64,000 bases of DNA from Ferruginibacter sp. HRS2-29 (GCF_024343615.1 NZ_RJUB01000039.1:1-64000), one strand, 5' to 3'. Positions 1-9,507 are shown, counted from the stretch's first letter. Notes: generated by a model not told the origin, from the letters alone. Translations and numbers: made by a program.

Positions 1-70
1 AACCCCGGAGTGTTTTGGATCAAACGCCCGGAGGTTAAAAGAAACCTCCGGGGTTAAACCTCCGGGGTTT
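1..70. repeat. Hairpin plus 14-bp tandem repeat
   Basis: Positions 27-36 are perfectly complementary to 43-52 (10-bp stem, 6-base loop). A 14-bp unit, AAACCTCCGGGGTT, occurs twice in tandem at 42-55 and 56-69. The second copy runs into the stop codon of the lipoprotein gene on the minus strand. It may act as a terminator for that gene, but no clear T-run follows the stem, so the role is inferred. Confidence 0.5.
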
Positions 71-749
71 ATTCGCCGTAATAAAAGTTTAATTCCCTGC
101 ACAATCCTTTGATCGCTTTTTTGCCGGCGGCTGTAAAACCGATCAATGCATATTCATCTTCCTTTCCTTTATTCATTACCTGGTGTGTGGTGGCAGGTAT
201 TGCTATGGTAGAAATAAGATAGTTGCAGCCAAGACAGATATTCACCTGGTTCACCATCGTATCGTTTTTGTAAAACACCAGCCCGAGATGTGGCTCAAAA
301 CAAGCGGCGGTACCATCTCCATAAGTTGAGTTACTGGACAATGCAGCCGTGATCTTATCAGCTTGCTGCCGGGTAAGGAATTGCTGTTTGGTGATGACCG
401 GAACAAATTTACCTTTTTCATCGATCACTGCGATGTCATCTCTACCCCCGTCGAAATCATATGCGATGACCTTATCATAATCCATGGTGTTAAAAGGTGC
501 ACCCGCTTTTTTGTTTGGGGAAATTGCAGGAGTAGTCATGAGATAATCTTTCAACTCTTTTTCTTTCAGGATATCCGCCGGGTCAATCCTGGATGGTGGT
601 CGGGGAGGTGGAGGAAAAGTATCGCCCGGTATGCTGGACAGCTTCACGTATTCTGGTTGTATAGGTTGCTGCTGACCATTATTGCACGAAATGATCAGCG
701 AAGCCAATACGATAAATAAAACCATGTGAAGATTTTTTGTAGTGTGCAT
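69..749 (-). CDS. Hypothetical lipoprotein
   Basis: I do not recognise the family. The N-terminus is a lipoprotein signal: a hydrophobic stretch ending in LIISC followed by NNGQQQ, so the product is probably lipidated at that Cys and held in the cell envelope. A proline-rich linker follows, then a globular region of about 170 residues that would sit in the periplasm. The frame is open from 776, but that start lies inside the end of the upstream gene (stop at 757). The ATG at 749 gives a normal-length signal peptide and is preferred. It lies directly downstream of the beta-lactamase-like gene on the same strand and may be co-transcribed with it. Confidence 0.6.
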   Translation of the reverse strand: MHTTKNLHMVLFIVLASLIISCNNGQQQPIQPEYVKLSSIPGDTFPPPPRPPSRIDPADILKEKELKDYLMTTPAISPNKKAGAPFNTMDYDKVIAYDFDGGRDDIAVIDEKGKFVPVITKQQFLTRQQADKITAALSSNSTYGDGTAACFEPHLGLVFYKNDTMVNQVNICLGCNYLISTIAIPATTHQVMNKGKEDEYALIGFTAAGKKAIKGLCRELNFYYGE

Positions 750-756
750 GCTTAGT

Positions 757-1869
757 CTATTTATCCAGTTGTTCATCTACCAGTTTTTTTAATGTGGTGT
801 ATTTTTCCGCTCTGCCTTTATTCTTCAGGTTAAAACAGAATAAAATCCCAACGTATTGCCGTTTGTTATCCACCCATGGAAAGCTACCGAACAATCCCGG
901 GCTGGTCACCGCGTTGGCAACTTTTTCACCGGGCGATTCTTCCAGCATCCATTCTCCCAATCCATAACCCCAGTTGTCCGCTTCGGCAGGTGTGGAAATT
1001 ATTTTTTTACCCGCGGTATAATTCTGCTGCATGAGTTCCACGGAAGAAGCCTGCAAAACGCGTTTGCCATTGTACAACCCCTTCGCCAATATCATTTGCA
1101 AAAAACGGATGTAATCATTGGCCGTGCCTTGTCCGCCGCCTGCTGCCAGCGGCACATGCTTATGGCCGAAATCGGTATTCGTCATCCCGCAGGGAACAGC
1201 TATCCTTTCGTGGAACAAGGTCTCGAAATCTTTCCCGCTGATCTTTTCAATTACCGCTGCCGCAATCTGCAATCCGATGCTGCTGTAGTGAAAACCTTCG
1301 CCGGGCAGGGCTTCCATTTGATGCGCTGCAATATTGCGCATCGCTTCATCCATTGTGGCTACTTCAGAAGACAATGCCTTGTTCTCTTTTGGCTCCGGTT
1401 TGATACCGGTGGTATGACTGAGGCATTGCAGCAGCGCGATATTTCCTTTTCCGGTGGCCGACATGACGGGTAAAAATTGTCCGATGCTGTCGCTGAGTTT
1501 CAGTTTCCCTTCATCCACGAAAGTCATCACCAAAGCGGCACTCAACCATTTGCTGCAACTGGCTATCAAAAGCTTTGTATCGCCGTTAAAATCCTTCAGC
1601 ATTTCGCTGGCGCTGCGGCCTGTTTTTTTCGCGATGCGCCGCGTAACGAATTTTTGCTTCGCATTCAATTCATTCTCAGCCTGCTCATAGATCATCCTGC
1701 CATCCTTATAAATCAATATCACCGCACGGCCACCCAGGTCCTTTACATTATCGCTCAACCAGTCATCTACTTTCGGGAAACTGTATTGCGCCTGCACCGG
1801 CTGATATATTAGCAGGAGCGTGATGATTATGCTGCTATACAGGCAGTTTTTGATCGTTTTATGCGCCAT
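757..1869 (-). CDS. Serine beta-lactamase / esterase family protein
   Basis: Exported serine hydrolase of the class C beta-lactamase / penicillin-binding-like fold (Beta-lactamase family PF00144). The catalytic SxxK motif is visible as SCSK in the context LLIASCSKW, and a YSS tripeptide (FHYSSIG) takes the place of the usual YxN. Family members include D-aminopeptidases, esterases and penicillin-binding proteins, so beta-lactam resistance should not be assumed. The start at 1869 gives a clean signal peptide ending at VQAQ. An in-frame ATG at 1908 adds 13 residues. It diverges from clpB with a short shared upstream region. Confidence 0.8.
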   Translation of the reverse strand: MAHKTIKNCLYSSIIITLLLIYQPVQAQYSFPKVDDWLSDNVKDLGGRAVILIYKDGRMIYEQAENELNAKQKFVTRRIAKKTGRSASEMLKDFNGDTKLLIASCSKWLSAALVMTFVDEGKLKLSDSIGQFLPVMSATGKGNIALLQCLSHTTGIKPEPKENKALSSEVATMDEAMRNIAAHQMEALPGEGFHYSSIGLQIAAAVIEKISGKDFETLFHERIAVPCGMTNTDFGHKHVPLAAGGGQGTANDYIRFLQMILAKGLYNGKRVLQASSVELMQQNYTAGKKIISTPAEADNWGYGLGEWMLEESPGEKVANAVTSPGLFGSFPWVDNKRQYVGILFCFNLKNKGRAEKYTTLKKLVDEQLDK

Positions 1870-1940
1870 AATTACTGGTTTGTTTTTTGGTGTTTGATTT
1901 GCAGCCATTATCGAAAATCAAATACAACTAATTATAACAT

Positions 1941-4565
1941 ATGAATTTAAATAATTTCACGATCAAAGCTGCCGAAACTGTGCAAAATGCGCAACAAATA
2001 GCTTTCGATCATAAGAACCCGAGCATCGAAACCGAGCATATCCTGCAGGCTTTGCTCAATATGGAAGATTCCCCGATCGATCACCTGCTGAAGAAGAACA
2101 ACGTGACCGTAAACCTTGTGGAATCGAAACTTACAGAACTCATCAATAAATTACCGGTGGTATCCGGCGAACCTGCGCAGGCATTGGGCCGCGAAGCCAA
2201 CAATGTGGTATTGCGTGCGGTAAGCTCGTTGAAATCTTTCAACGATGAATTTGTTACGCCCGAACATTTGCTGCTGGCCATCGTACAGGGCAATGATGCT
2301 TCCGCGAAATTGCTGAAAGATGCGGGGCTTACTGAAAAGGGATTGATCACCGCCATCAAAGAATTACGCAAAGGCGCAACGGTGAATTCACCAACGCAGG
2401 AAACACAATTCAATGCGTTGAACAAATACGCGAAGAACCTCAATGAAATGGCCCGTTCCGGAAAACTCGATCCGGTGATCGGCCGCGATGAAGAGATCCG
2501 CAGGACATTGCATATACTCAGCAGGCGTACGAAAAATAATCCTATCCTGGTGGGTGAACCGGGGGTGGGTAAAACGGCTATCGCCGAAGGACTGGCGATG
2601 CGTATCGTAAATGGAGATGTGCCTGAAAATTTAAAATCAAAAGTGATCTATGCTCTGGATATGGGCTTGCTCATTGCCGGTGCTAAATATAAAGGTGAAT
2701 TTGAAGAACGATTGAAATCGGTGGTGAAGGAAGTGCAGGGCAGTGAAGGTGAGATCGTTCTTTTTATCGATGAAATACATACGCTGGTAGGCGCTGGCGG
2801 AGGCGATGGGGCGATGGATGCGGCCAATATTTTGAAGCCTGCATTGGCCCGTGGCGAGCTGAGGGCGGTAGGGGCTACCACGTTGAACGAATACCAGAAA
2901 TTTTTTGAAAAGGATAAAGCGCTGGAACGCCGTTTCCAGAAAGTGCTGATCGACGAGCCAAGTGTGGAAGACGCCATTTCGATCCTTCGCGGGTTGAAAG
3001 ACAGGTATGAAACGTATCATCACGTTCGTATCAAAGATGAAGCGATCATCGCGGCGGTGGAATTATCGCACCGTTATATCACCGATCGTTTTTTACCCGA
3101 TAAAGCGATCGACCTGATCGATGAAAGTGCAGCCAAACTGCGTCTTGAAATGAACTCGATGCCGGAAGAACTGGATAAACTCGAAAGGCAGATCCGTCAG
3201 CTGGAGATCGAGCGGGAAGCGATCAAACGCGAACACGATGAACCGAAACTGAAAGCATTGAATACGGAGATCGCCAACCTCTCGGTAGAACGCGATACGT
3301 ACAAATCCAAATGGGCAGACGAAAAAGAACTGGTGGATAAAATACAGAATGGCAAAGCCGCTATCGAGCAATTGAAACAGGAAGCCGAGCAGGCGGAACG
3401 TAACGGGGAATATGGTAAAGTGGCTGAGATCCGCTATGGTAAAGTGAAAGAACAGGAAACAGCTATCCAGGAACTGACGAAACAATTGTCGGGCCTCTCT
3501 GAAAAAAGATTGCTGAAAGAAGAAGTAGATGCAGAAGATATTGCTGAAAGCATCGCGAAAGCGACCGGTATCCCTGTAACAAAAATGTTGCAGAGCGAAC
3601 GCGAAAAACTCCTCAACCTTGAGGACGAATTGCACAAAAGGGTAGTGGGGCAGAATGAAGCCATCGAAGCGGTTTCGGATGCGATCCGCAGGAGCCGTGC
3701 AGGTTTGCAGGACGCAAAAAAACCGATCGGGTCATTCATATTCCTGGGTACTACGGGTGTAGGTAAAACGGAACTGGCCAAAGCGCTGGCCGATTACCTC
3801 TTTGACGACGACGGGATGATGACACGTATCGATATGAGCGAATACCAGGAAAAACATTCGGTGAGCAGGCTCGTGGGAGCGCCTCCGGGATATGTAGGAT
3901 ACGATGAAGGCGGGCAACTGACCGAAGCGGTAAGGCGCAAACCTTATTCCGTAGTGTTGCTCGATGAAATTGAAAAAGCCCATCCCGATGTATATAATGT
4001 ATTGCTGCAGGTGCTGGACGACGGAAGGCTGACGGACAACAAAGGCCGGGTCGTGAACTTCAAGAATACGATCATCATCATGACCAGCAATATGGGCAGC
4101 CAGGTGATACAGGAGAATTTTGAAGAAGTGAATGAGGACAACCTGGAACAGGTGATTGAAAAAACGAAATATGAAGTGGTGGAATTGTTGAAACAGACCA
4201 TCCGGCCGGAATTTTTGAACAGGATCGATGAGATCATCATGTTCCATCCGTTGATGAAGAAGGAGATCCGTGGCATCATCAATATCCAGTTGCAGGGATT
4301 GAAAAAGCTGGTGGCTCAAAATGGCATCCAGCTCGAGTTCAGCGATTATGCGCTCGATTACCTGGCCGAAAACGGGTATGACCCGCAATTCGGGGCCAGG
4401 CCGTTGAAAAGACTGATCCAGAAAGAGATTGTTAACCAATTGAGTAAGCGCATTTTAGCCGGTGATATAGACCGTACTGTGCCGGTGCTGGTGGATGTGT
4501 TTGATGGTACCGTGGTATTCAGAAATGAGAAGCCCGGGATTGTTAACACAGTGGTAACAAACTAA
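1941..4565 (+). CDS. clpB: ATP-dependent chaperone ClpB
   Basis: Hsp100 disaggregase that, with DnaK, pulls proteins out of aggregates in the cytoplasm. At 874 residues it has normal family length. The Clp N-domain occupies about residues 1-145. The first AAA+ module carries Walker A GEPGVGKT (205-212) and Walker B VLFIDE (273-278). A long charged coiled-coil middle domain (about 395-525) follows, which distinguishes ClpB from ClpA/ClpC. The second AAA+ module carries Walker A GTTGVGKT (603-610) and Walker B VVLLDE (671-676). No ClpP-recognition loop was identified. It is transcribed alone; no CIRCE-like operator was seen upstream. Confidence 0.97.
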   Translation: MNLNNFTIKAAETVQNAQQIAFDHKNPSIETEHILQALLNMEDSPIDHLLKKNNVTVNLVESKLTELINKLPVVSGEPAQALGREANNVVLRAVSSLKSFNDEFVTPEHLLLAIVQGNDASAKLLKDAGLTEKGLITAIKELRKGATVNSPTQETQFNALNKYAKNLNEMARSGKLDPVIGRDEEIRRTLHILSRRTKNNPILVGEPGVGKTAIAEGLAMRIVNGDVPENLKSKVIYALDMGLLIAGAKYKGEFEERLKSVVKEVQGSEGEIVLFIDEIHTLVGAGGGDGAMDAANILKPALARGELRAVGATTLNEYQKFFEKDKALERRFQKVLIDEPSVEDAISILRGLKDRYETYHHVRIKDEAIIAAVELSHRYITDRFLPDKAIDLIDESAAKLRLEMNSMPEELDKLERQIRQLEIEREAIKREHDEPKLKALNTEIANLSVERDTYKSKWADEKELVDKIQNGKAAIEQLKQEAEQAERNGEYGKVAEIRYGKVKEQETAIQELTKQLSGLSEKRLLKEEVDAEDIAESIAKATGIPVTKMLQSEREKLLNLEDELHKRVVGQNEAIEAVSDAIRRSRAGLQDAKKPIGSFIFLGTTGVGKTELAKALADYLFDDDGMMTRIDMSEYQEKHSVSRLVGAPPGYVGYDEGGQLTEAVRRKPYSVVLLDEIEKAHPDVYNVLLQVLDDGRLTDNKGRVVNFKNTIIIMTSNMGSQVIQENFEEVNEDNLEQVIEKTKYEVVELLKQTIRPEFLNRIDEIIMFHPLMKKEIRGIINIQLQGLKKLVAQNGIQLEFSDYALDYLAENGYDPQFGARPLKRLIQKEIVNQLSKRILAGDIDRTVPVLVDVFDGTVVFRNEKPGIVNTVVTN

Positions 4566-4632
4566 TGAAATCTGTATTTTGTTGACAATCAACAATTTGA
4601 CTGTCGTTTTTGGAAAAACTTGATAGACGGGT

Positions 4633-4662
4633 TTTGTTAAGTGGCAAAAAATGCTATCTTCA
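4633..4662 (+). promoter_or_regulatory. Candidate Bacteroidota-type promoter
   Basis: TTTG at 4633-4636 is followed after 18 bases by TATCTTCA at 4655-4662, close to the Bacteroidota housekeeping pattern (TTTG near -33, TAnnTTTG near -7). It would drive the DsbA-like gene at 4752. The match is imperfect and is judged by eye. Confidence 0.3.
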
Positions 4663-4751
4663 TCCAATTCAGAAGCAAAAAAAACAACATATGACGATCG
4701 GGTTGGCGAGATGAAATAGATCGTAATTATTTAAGTAAAAGGAAATTATAT

Positions 4752-5333
4752 ATGGCATTTAAGAAAGAAGTGGTTGAAATAATAGAACCAAGAGATGTAT
4801 TTGTAGGAAATGTGAAGGCAGATGTAACTTTAGAAGAATTTGGAGAATATGAGAGTGAATCCTGTGCAAAAGCAAACGAGGTAGTAAAGAGGTTGCTGGA
4901 AGATTATGATGGTAAGATCCGTTTTAATTTCAGGCATTTTCCGCTCACCAATATCCACCAGCGCAGTCTGAAAGCAGGTGAAGCTGCTGTGGCTACTGCC
5001 CAGGAAGGTAAATTCTGGGAAATGCACAACATCCTGTTTGCAAACCGTAAGAACCTGGGAACAACCAGTCTGAAGTTGCATTCCAAAGAAGCAGGTGTTA
5101 ATAACAAACGCTTCCTCGACGACCTGGTAAATGCTACCTACGGCTGGCAGGTGCAGGGCGATCTGAAAGAAGGATTGAACCGCGGTGTAAAAGAAGTTCC
5201 TACCTTCTTTGTAAACGGCGAAAAAGTGGCGAAAGCTACTTACGACGAACTGAGCAAAGCGATTGAAGCAGCGTTGAAAAAAGTGAAGAAAAAAGCTCCT
5301 GTAAAAGCGCCTACGAAGCAGAAAGCAGCGTAA
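4752..5333 (+). CDS. DsbA-like thioredoxin-fold protein lacking the CxxC motif
   Basis: Member of the DsbA-like thioredoxin branch, with the typical EFGEY lead-in to the active site, a helical insert (FRHFPLTNIHQRS, AAVATAQEGKFWEMH) and the conserved cis-Pro loop VPTFFVNG. At the active site the usual CPxC is replaced by SESC (residues 35-38), so the nucleophilic first Cys is Ser and only Cys38 remains; it is the only Cys in the protein. There is no signal peptide, so it should act in the cytoplasm. The last 20 residues are Lys/Ala/Pro-rich. Classical disulfide exchange is unlikely. A peroxidase, glutathione-linked or chaperone role is possible. It ends at a strong terminator. Confidence 0.8.
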   Translation: MAFKKEVVEIIEPRDVFVGNVKADVTLEEFGEYESESCAKANEVVKRLLEDYDGKIRFNFRHFPLTNIHQRSLKAGEAAVATAQEGKFWEMHNILFANRKNLGTTSLKLHSKEAGVNNKRFLDDLVNATYGWQVQGDLKEGLNRGVKEVPTFFVNGEKVAKATYDELSKAIEAALKKVKKKAPVKAPTKQKAA

Positions 5334-5370
5334 GAGTTATAAGTTTTAAGTGATAAGTTATAAGAGAAAG

Positions 5371-5395
5371 CCTTCCCTTAGGGGGAGGTTTTTTT
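5371..5395 (+). terminator. Rho-independent terminator
   Basis: A 7-bp stem (5371-5377 with 5382-5388, one G-T pair) and a 4-base loop are followed by seven Ts. It lies 38 bases after the DsbA-like stop codon. Confidence 0.75.
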
Positions 5396-5519
5396 GTGTG
5401 GGGAGGTGAGGGTGCCACGAATGCACGAATAAGAGATTGTATGAAAAAACCGTAATATTTAATTTGGCGACACTATCCCATAAAGTGTGTAAGTAAAATA
5501 TTAGGGTTTGGCTTTTTTA

Positions 5520-6716
5520 TTAAAGCTGAACCCTTTTTTCAAATATTGTTAAGAACTGGTTTAGGATTAAGCCCCAGTTCTGTATGGGCATCGTCCATTT
5601 TTTCGTAGCCTCTCTCAGGGCCAAAAATACAGATTTTAAAACTGCCTCATCTGTCGGGAATGATAATTTGTTTTTGGTATACTTCCTTATTTTACCGTTC
5701 AGATTTTCTATAAGATTGGTGGTGTAAATGATTTTTCTGATTTCAAGCGGGAAGTCAAAAAATACGGTGAGTTCCTCCCAGTTATCCTCCCAGGATTTAA
5801 TGGCATATGGATATTTATGGTTCCATTGCGAAGCAAAATGTTCCAGTGAAGCTTTAGCTGCCTGTTTGGTAGGCGCATCATAAATCTGCTTCATATCCTT
5901 TGTAAACTGTCTTTTATCTTTCCATACGACATACCTGGCTGAGTTACGGATCTGATGTACCACACATATCTGTGTCTGTGATTGAGGGAACACTTGCTTG
6001 ATAGTTTGTGTAAATCCATTGAGATTGTCGGTAGCTGTAATAAGGATATCTTCCACGCCTCTTGCCTTCAAATCGGTTAATACACCCAACCAGAATGCGG
6101 CGCTTTCACTTTTGCCCAACCACATACCCAGTACTTCTTTTTTACCGTCCCTATTGAGTCCTACGGCCAGGTAAATGGTTTTGTTGATGACCTTACTATT
6201 CTCCCTCACCTTAAAAACGATGCCATCCATCCACACAATTAAATACACCGGCTCCAAGGGCCTGTTCTGCCAGGCAATAACGTCATTGGCTACTGTTTCA
6301 GTAATACGGGAGATGGTGGAAGCAGACACTTCAAAATTATAAACTTCTCTTATCTGCTCTTCAATGTCGCTTACACTCATTCCCTTAGCGTAAAGAGATA
6401 CAATGACGTTTTCTAACCCATCCACCATATTTTGCCTTTTAGGCAGCAGCATCGGGTTAAAAGAAGCATCCCTGTCTCTTGGTACCTGAACGGTAGACTC
6501 TCCAAAAGAAGTTTTTACCTGTTTGGCTGATGTACCATTACGGGCATTGGAAGAGCTGCTTTTCTCATGCTTGTCATAACCCAGATGTGCATCAAGTTCA
6601 GCTTCCAGGATTTTTTCAATACCCCGCTTTTGGAGTTGGGCTAAAAAACTGTTGAGCTGGTCGCCGGTTTTGAGTTGCTTTAAAAAAGCATCCGTGAGTT
6701 GTTGTTCGTTGTCCAT
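5520..6716 (-). CDS. IS256 family transposase
   Basis: Mutator-type DDE transposase of 398 residues from the ATG at 6716. The catalytic acidic residues are visible as Asp164 (VWMDG), Asp230 (TATDN) and Glu337 (NLIEN), with the family CxxHxxR signature at 251-257 (CVVHQIR). The frame is also open upstream to 6785, but the extra codons come from a perfect palindrome and are unlikely to be translated. There is no frameshift or internal stop, so the enzyme appears intact. Confidence 0.95.
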   Translation of the reverse strand: MDNEQQLTDAFLKQLKTGDQLNSFLAQLQKRGIEKILEAELDAHLGYDKHEKSSSSNARNGTSAKQVKTSFGESTVQVPRDRDASFNPMLLPKRQNMVDGLENVIVSLYAKGMSVSDIEEQIREVYNFEVSASTISRITETVANDVIAWQNRPLEPVYLIVWMDGIVFKVRENSKVINKTIYLAVGLNRDGKKEVLGMWLGKSESAAFWLGVLTDLKARGVEDILITATDNLNGFTQTIKQVFPQSQTQICVVHQIRNSARYVVWKDKRQFTKDMKQIYDAPTKQAAKASLEHFASQWNHKYPYAIKSWEDNWEELTVFFDFPLEIRKIIYTTNLIENLNGKIRKYTKNKLSFPTDEAVLKSVFLALREATKKWTMPIQNWGLILNQFLTIFEKRVQL

Positions 6717-6745
6717 AATTAAACTGTGTTTTAAAGTTATAAAAA

Positions 6746-6787
6746 AAGTGATCAAGAACTTGGGGTACCCCAAGTTCTTGATCACTT
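6746..6787. repeat. 42-bp perfect palindrome inside the IS
   Basis: Positions 6746-6787 form a perfect palindrome centred on GGGGTACCCC (6762-6771). It lies between the transposase ATG (6716) and the right inverted repeat and overlaps the inner 4 bases of that repeat. In RNA it would fold into a very stable hairpin just upstream of the transposase start codon. Confidence 0.9.
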
Positions 6788-6822
6788 ACACAGTTTATGA
6801 AACAGTACCTCGTAAAACGGAA

Positions 6823-6864
6823 AATGCAGGTTGTAAGGAATATCTATTCCTTACAACCTGCATT
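6823..6864. repeat. 18-bp stem hairpin, AATGCAG type
   Basis: Positions 6823-6840 pair perfectly with 6847-6864 around a 6-base loop. The left arm begins AATGCAGGTTGTAA, close to the core AATGCAGTTTATAA of the three larger nested elements at 18.4, 27.8 and 56.7 kb, and a similar CGTAAAACG-like lead-in precedes it. It lies just outside the IS right end, downstream of the EVE gene. A tandem array of TAATTCC/TAATTCT words follows at 6867-6912. Confidence 0.7.
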
Positions 6865-6918
6865 CACATTCCTAATTCCTAATTCCTAATTCTTAATTTT
6901 TAATTCTTAATTTCCCTT

Positions 6919-7329
6919 CTAATTCATATCGGCTAATTCCATCACCACTTCCCATTCGTCTTCTTTTACCGTACCAACGGAGAGCCTGCCCAATCTCACC
7001 AGGTCCATATTGGCCAATCGTTTATCGGCTTTTACTTGTGCAAGTGTTACCGGTTTCTTTAATTTCTTGAAAGGTTTCAGGTCTACCACCACCCAGGCTT
7101 CCTCGGTTGTTGTGGGATCCTGGTAGGCTTCTTTTGCCACTTTGGCAATACCAACAATTTCAACACCTTCATTGCTGTGATAAAACAATACCTCGTCCCC
7201 TTTCTGCATCGCTTTAAGATTGTTGCGGGCAGCGTAATTACGAACACCATCCCACATGGTGATCTTGTCTTTTACAAACTGATCCCAGCTGTATTTGAAG
7301 GGTTCAGACTTTACTAACCAATAGGCCAT
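6919..7329 (-). CDS. EVE domain-containing protein
   Basis: Small PUA-like EVE domain protein (thymocyte nuclear protein 1 family) that opens with the hallmark YWLVKSEP and contains MWDGVRNYAARNNL and the FYHSN segment. EVE domains bind modified bases in DNA or RNA, and in bacteria often accompany restriction or RNA-modification functions; here no such partner is adjacent. The start at 7329 coincides with the family's conserved N-terminus. The frame continues upstream to 7371, but those 14 residues do not resemble the family. The AATTCTTAATT word array reaches almost to its stop. Confidence 0.88.
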   Translation of the reverse strand: MAYWLVKSEPFKYSWDQFVKDKITMWDGVRNYAARNNLKAMQKGDEVLFYHSNEGVEIVGIAKVAKEAYQDPTTTEEAWVVVDLKPFKKLKKPVTLAQVKADKRLANMDLVRLGRLSVGTVKEDEWEVVMELADMN

Positions 7330-7425
7330 ATTTCTGTATTCTTTAATTAAATGTGAAAATACGAAAACCAAAATGAAACATCGCTCGTAGTTGTAGTTAA
7401 CTATTCATATTTTAAAACAGATTTT

Positions 7426-7674
7426 ATGCTAAACAACCTAACCCAATTCAATCTACTGTTTTCGATGCCAGGCGGTTCTGAGTGGATATTGATCATAGTA
7501 GTATTGCTGCTATTATTCGGAGGCAAAAAAATTCCTGAGCTCATGAGAGGTATCGGAAAAGGAATGAGAGAATTCAAAGATGCCAAGGAATCTGTTTCAA
7601 CCGAAATAGAAAAAGGAATGAACGTAACCCCTCAGCCGGAAGTTAATACAACAAAATCAACTTTGCCCGCATAA
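7426..7674 (+). CDS. tatA: Twin-arginine translocase subunit TatA/TatE
   Basis: Membrane component of the Tat pathway, which exports folded proteins. It has a single N-terminal transmembrane helix ([14 protein letters not shown]) followed by the family hinge GGKKIPEL and an amphipathic helix ([14 protein letters not shown]), then a short polar tail. The length of 82 residues fits TatA. No tatC is in the window. It is followed by its own hairpin-plus-T-run terminator, then by two genes with Tat-type signals, which are plausible clients. Confidence 0.93.
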   Translation: MLNNLTQFNLLFSMPGGSEWILIIVVLLLLFGGKKIPELMRGIGKGMREFKDAKESVSTEIEKGMNVTPQPEVNTTKSTLPA

Positions 7675-7682
7675 TGCCACAC

Positions 7683-7708
7683 CTGTAATACCCGTTACAG
7701 TTTTTTTT
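7683..7708 (+). terminator. Terminator after tatA
   Basis: A 6-bp stem (7683-7688 with 7695-7700) and a 6-base loop are followed by eight Ts. It separates tatA from the ferritin-like genes. Confidence 0.65.
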
Positions 7709-7837
7709 GTTACCCACCTTAATAAATAATAAGCACTGCAAAATGCCCCATGCTGATATCGGCAAAGCTCGGTACAGGCAATGGTTTGCCATCAAACGAA
7801 GGTCTTTTAAATAAACATTCACATTAAAAATCACGTT

Positions 7838-8563
7838 ATGAAAAAAACAATCTCTTCCCCACCCTTAGAGGAAGTAACAACGATCTCTCCTTATGGAAGG
7901 CAACGCCGGAATATGCTGAAAATATTTGGAGCTGGTGCTGCACTTATCACCATAGGTTCTGCCTGTAACAAAGATGATGATCCAAATCCCAGCAATGGCG
8001 GTGTAAATCTTGGTTCCGGTGATGTTGGTATCCTTAACTATGCATATGCGCTTGAACAACTGGAAGCAGCCTTTTATGAAAAAGTCGTTTCTTCTTTTTA
8101 TACCGGGGCAACCGATACTGAAAAAGCGTACCTCACAGAGATCCGCAACCACGAAGTAGGTCACCGCGAATTCTTTAAAGCGGCTATCACGGCAGCGGCC
8201 CCTTCATCAATCATACCATCTTTGGAAGTGGATTTTTCTACGATCGATTTTACCAGTAAAACCAGTGTTCTTGCCACAGCACAGGCATTCGAAGACCTGG
8301 GTGTGACAGCTTACAATGGTGCAGGACAGCTGATCTCTACTTCCGGTAACGGCCCTGCTTATCTTTTGCTGGCAGGAAAGATCGTATCTGTAGAAGCCAG
8401 GCATGCGGCACTGATCGCTGATCTGCGTAGCAACGGAACGTTTGCTGCAGCCGCCAACGCAGATGCTGATGGCCTCGACGGGGCGCGCACTCCTGCCGAA
8501 GTATTGGCAATAGCAAAAACCTATATCAAAACTGTAATCGACGCAAGTAATTTACCATCTTAA
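7838..8563 (+). CDS. Tat-exported ferritin-like lipoprotein
   Basis: Ferritin-like domain protein (Ferritin_2 / PF13668 type). The N-terminus has a twin-arginine motif (QRRNMLKIF), a hydrophobic stretch (GAGAALITIGSAC) and a Cys in lipobox position, so it is probably a Tat lipoprotein. The body has the family pattern of two Glu/His helix pairs: EQLEAAFYEK with EIRNHEVGHREFF, and AFEDLGVTAYNG with VEARHAAL. These residues could hold a di-metal site; the physiological substrate of the family is not known. The downstream paralogue starts 11 bases after its stop, so they form an operon. Confidence 0.87.
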   Translation: MKKTISSPPLEEVTTISPYGRQRRNMLKIFGAGAALITIGSACNKDDDPNPSNGGVNLGSGDVGILNYAYALEQLEAAFYEKVVSSFYTGATDTEKAYLTEIRNHEVGHREFFKAAITAAAPSSIIPSLEVDFSTIDFTSKTSVLATAQAFEDLGVTAYNGAGQLISTSGNGPAYLLLAGKIVSVEARHAALIADLRSNGTFAAAANADADGLDGARTPAEVLAIAKTYIKTVIDASNLPS

Positions 8564-8574
8564 AAACAATCATC

Positions 8575-9444
8575 ATGAACTTAGATAATATAATCAATGA
8601 GATCGAAAAAGTAGATCCCGAGGTGTACGAAAGGTTTGACACCAGGCGCAAAGTGATGAAACAATTTGCCAACATCGGTAGTAAGATCGCTCTTGCGGCC
8701 GTGCCTACGGCTATTGCCTCCATGTTTCAAAAAGCATACGGACAAACTCCTGAGGAAGTAAATGGAGTGTTGAATTATGCTTTGACACTGGAATACCTGG
8801 AAGCAGAATTTTACACCAACATCGTTGGATCGCCGGGCTACCTTACTGCACCTGCTGCTGCACAAGGGGCACTGACCAATATCCGCAACGATGAAAACAA
8901 ACACGTGGCTTTCCTGAAAAGGGTTTTGGGAACTGCTGCCGTAGCAAAACCTAATTTTGATTTCAGCGGTGGTGCAGGTTCTGGTACAGGACCATTTGCA
9001 GGATATCTTGCCAATTATGATGTGCAGCTGGCAATGGCGCAGACATTTGAAGACACTGGCGTTCGTGCTTACAAAGGCCAGGCCGCGAATGTTAAATCGA
9101 ACAGGGTTGCACTTACATCCGCTCTCAGGATCCATTCCGTAGAAGCAAGGCATGCGGCACATATCCGCCAGATGCGTGCTGCACGTAATATGCTGGTTCC
9201 TGCCGGACAATTACCACGTCCATGGATCGTATTGGCACAAAGCAATATCGATACTGGTAATGCCGGGGTAAATGCCGCAATCCAGAAAAGTTATACAGGA
9301 GAAGATGTTACCACACAGGCCGGAGTAAACATTGTGAACCTGGGTGGAGCATTCAACGATGCAGCCAACGCTTCTGCTGGTTTTGATGAACCACTGACCA
9401 AAGAAGCGGTATTGGATATCGTATCTATTTTTATCGCTCCTTAA
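8575..9444 (+). CDS. Tat-signal ferritin-like protein
   Basis: Paralogue of the preceding gene. The Tat-type signal reads TRRKVMKQF followed by a hydrophobic segment ending near AYGQ, with no lipobox Cys, so this copy is likely soluble in the periplasm. Ferritin_2 helices are clear: LEYLEAEFYTN, IRNDENKHVAFL, TFEDTGVRAYKG and VEARHAAHIRQM. The C-terminal extension after VLAQSNID is longer than in its partner. It ends at a bidirectional terminator. Both genes share likely dependence on Tat, whose TatA subunit is encoded just upstream. Confidence 0.87.
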   Translation: MNLDNIINEIEKVDPEVYERFDTRRKVMKQFANIGSKIALAAVPTAIASMFQKAYGQTPEEVNGVLNYALTLEYLEAEFYTNIVGSPGYLTAPAAAQGALTNIRNDENKHVAFLKRVLGTAAVAKPNFDFSGGAGSGTGPFAGYLANYDVQLAMAQTFEDTGVRAYKGQAANVKSNRVALTSALRIHSVEARHAAHIRQMRAARNMLVPAGQLPRPWIVLAQSNIDTGNAGVNAAIQKSYTGEDVTTQAGVNIVNLGGAFNDAANASAGFDEPLTKEAVLDIVSIFIAP

Positions 9445-9460
9445 GATAAAGGAACAAATA

Positions 9461-9490
9461 AAAAATGGCTGTCACCTGACAGCCATTTTT
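9461..9490. terminator. Bidirectional terminator
   Basis: Positions 9461-9474 are perfectly complementary to 9477-9490. The stem is flanked by A-run and T-run, so it can terminate both the ferritin-like operon (+) and the Fe-S protein gene (-). Confidence 0.9.
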
Positions 9491-9507
9491 ATTTGATTAT
9501 GTTTCGT

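Larger units (their letters stand above)
5472..6806. mobile_element. IS256-family insertion sequence
   Basis: A single transposase gene is flanked by imperfect inverted repeats. The left end, 5472-5494, matches the reverse complement of 6784-6806 at 19 of 23 positions, sharing CATAAA and TGTGTAAGT with IS256-type ends. The flanking 8-mers (5464-5471 and 6807-6814) do not match, so no target duplication is visible; the insertion may be old or the outer boundaries slightly different. The transposase reads open over its full length, so the element may still be functional. Confidence 0.8.

Noticed and set aside
3732..4439. Long open frame antisense to clpB (235 codons)
   Set aside because: Shadow of clpB codon bias; composition is not protein-like and clpB is certain.
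4566..4751. Riboswitch or small RNA between clpB and the DsbA-like gene
   Set aside because: No conserved fold or terminator in the region; only a candidate promoter is visible.
5464..6814. Target-site duplication around the IS256 element
   Set aside because: The 8-base flanks do not match; no duplication can be claimed.
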